A stretch of 5,007 nt of DNA from a bacterium (GTDB taxonomy: Bacteria > Patescibacteriota > Patescibacteriia > S139-126 > S139-133). How positions within the stretch are numbered: the stretch's first letter is position 1; every line of letters starts with the position of its first letter. The notes beneath the pieces were generated by a model. It was not told the DNA's origin. It did not search any database and saw only the letters and a list, made by a program, of their open reading frames with translations. Position numbers and translations under genes: made by a program. The DNA lies in NCBI GenBank assembly GCA_030429785.1, contig JAUIEQ010000064.1, forward strand, positions 1 to 5,007, given 5' to 3'. Shown in pieces: positions 4,265 through 5,007 of the stretch.

Positions 4265-5007
4265 ATGAATGATGAGATGCCTAATATATTGGCAATTCAG
4301 GATATGGTAAGTAAGCGCCTACAAAATTTTTCAACGGAGTATGCTGCTGGGTATAAGGGACCGCTTGATTTTTTGAGACGACATTCGTTCAATTGGGCAC
4401 TACTTCGTAGCGAATCTCTCGATGGTAATGTTGACTTGAAAACAACCAGCGAGATTGAATCTCGACAAATTGTCGCGCTCGATCCAACTTCACTGCTGGT
4501 GACCATGATTTTTCTTGGTACGATGGTGGAGAAGATTTTCCCTAATGCAGAACTACAGTGGGGCGATTTGCGGATAGAGTCGGTGTTGAACCGAGTGTAT
4601 CCAAAAATAAGTGCTATTCAAGAAAATAGCGATCGTTTGGAATTTGTTCGTGATTTAATCAACTTGCAGAGCCGGCGTAGCGGAGTTTTGTTGGTGGATG
4701 GAGAGCAGTTTGATCCATTGCACCACAGATTATCAGGTGAACAAGCTCCGTCTCGTCACCCTGAGCTTGGTTGGATTCACAATGAGAGCGTAGCGCCGTT
4801 TGATTTTTGGGACGCGGTCGCAGCGCACTACTGGTGTGCTCTGGCAGAGGCGAAAATAGCTGATGGTTTTTTGGATGATGCGGCAACGCTCATTGATCAA
4901 GCATCTAGCCTGTGCAGCAAGTTGTTTGTTGTTAAGAATACGCGAGCGTTACTGTTGCATGCGCAAGGAAATGCTTCGGAAGCTGTTAGTATACTGATGG
5001 CACAAAG
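4265..5007 (+). CDS. Soluble protein with C-terminal TPR-like repeats, 3'-truncated
   Basis: The frame stays open from ATG 4265 to the right edge (247 complete codons), so the 3' end is missing. AAAGGAG (4251-4257) sits 7 nt before the ATG. There is no signal peptide and no clear membrane helix, although residues 74-90 (PTSLLVTMIFLGTMVEK) are fairly hydrophobic; a cytoplasmic protein is likely. The first about 180 residues are of no family I recognise. From about residue 185 to the edge, two helical-hairpin units fit the tetratricopeptide pattern: AHYWCALAEAKIADGFLDDA, and RALLLHAQGNASEAVSIL, each with a Gly at the turn and small residues at the helix-packing positions. TPR domains bind other proteins, so a scaffold or chaperone-like partner for the upstream membrane protein is a reasonable inference. 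The gene follows the membrane protein gene by 71 nt with a stem-loop between them and no separate promoter visible. Confidence 0.88.
   Translation, partial: MNDEMPNILAIQDMVSKRLQNFSTEYAAGYKGPLDFLRRHSFNWALLRSESLDGNVDLKTTSEIESRQIVALDPTSLLVTMIFLGTMVEKIFPNAELQWGDLRIESVLNRVYPKISAIQENSDRLEFVRDLINLQSRRSGVLLVDGEQFDPLHHRLSGEQAPSRHPELGWIHNESVAPFDFWDAVAAHYWCALAEAKIADGFLDDAATLIDQASSLCSKLFVVKNTRALLLHAQGNASEAVSILMAQ

Overview
The window is AT-rich bacterial DNA with all genes on the + strand. It has strong AGGAG-type ribosome binding sites, TTGACA-type promoter boxes, two clear intrinsic terminators and a lipoprotein with a lipobox. These traits fit a mesophilic bacterium with sigma-70-like promoters. A Gram-negative host, perhaps a gammaproteobacterium, is plausible, but nothing in the window fixes the taxon. 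No gene belongs to a family I recognise with confidence. There is no tRNA, rRNA, CRISPR array, transposase or integrase, so I cannot say whether this is chromosome, plasmid or integrated element.

Layout. (1) Positions 2-712 hold the 3' part of a polytopic membrane protein gene whose start lies before the window; it ends at an intrinsic terminator (717-747). (2) Positions 748-1394 hold a self-contained unit: a TTGACA-type promoter, one gene (858-1361) for a small protein with two membrane helices and a cytoplasmic C-terminal domain that looks somewhat like a winged helix, and a perfect 10-bp terminator hairpin. (3) Positions 1395-1696 are about 300 bp of non-coding DNA. They carry a palindromic operator-like site over a candidate promoter, followed at the expected transcript start by a long stem-loop. 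(4) From 1697 onward there is an apparent operon of three genes: a lipoprotein (1697-2671), a Trp-rich polytopic membrane protein with a long Asp-rich tail (2685-4193), and a soluble protein ending in TPR-like repeats (4265 to the window edge). A second stem-loop lies between the last two genes.

How they may work together (inference). A lipoprotein, a multi-pass membrane protein with a long disordered acidic tail, and a TPR protein encoded together suggest a cell-envelope complex with a soluble scaffold partner. The two upstream membrane proteins may belong to the same envelope locus but are transcribed separately.

The most interesting signal is non-coding. The two stem-loops at 1581-1634 and 4204-4239 have unrelated stems but the same design: a 7-bp upper stem, a symmetric internal mismatch and a 6-bp lower stem, capped by almost the same 8-nt loop (ACGCATGC and ACGTATGC). 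Conserved loops on different stems are what a shared RNA-binding regulator or a loop-loop interaction would produce.
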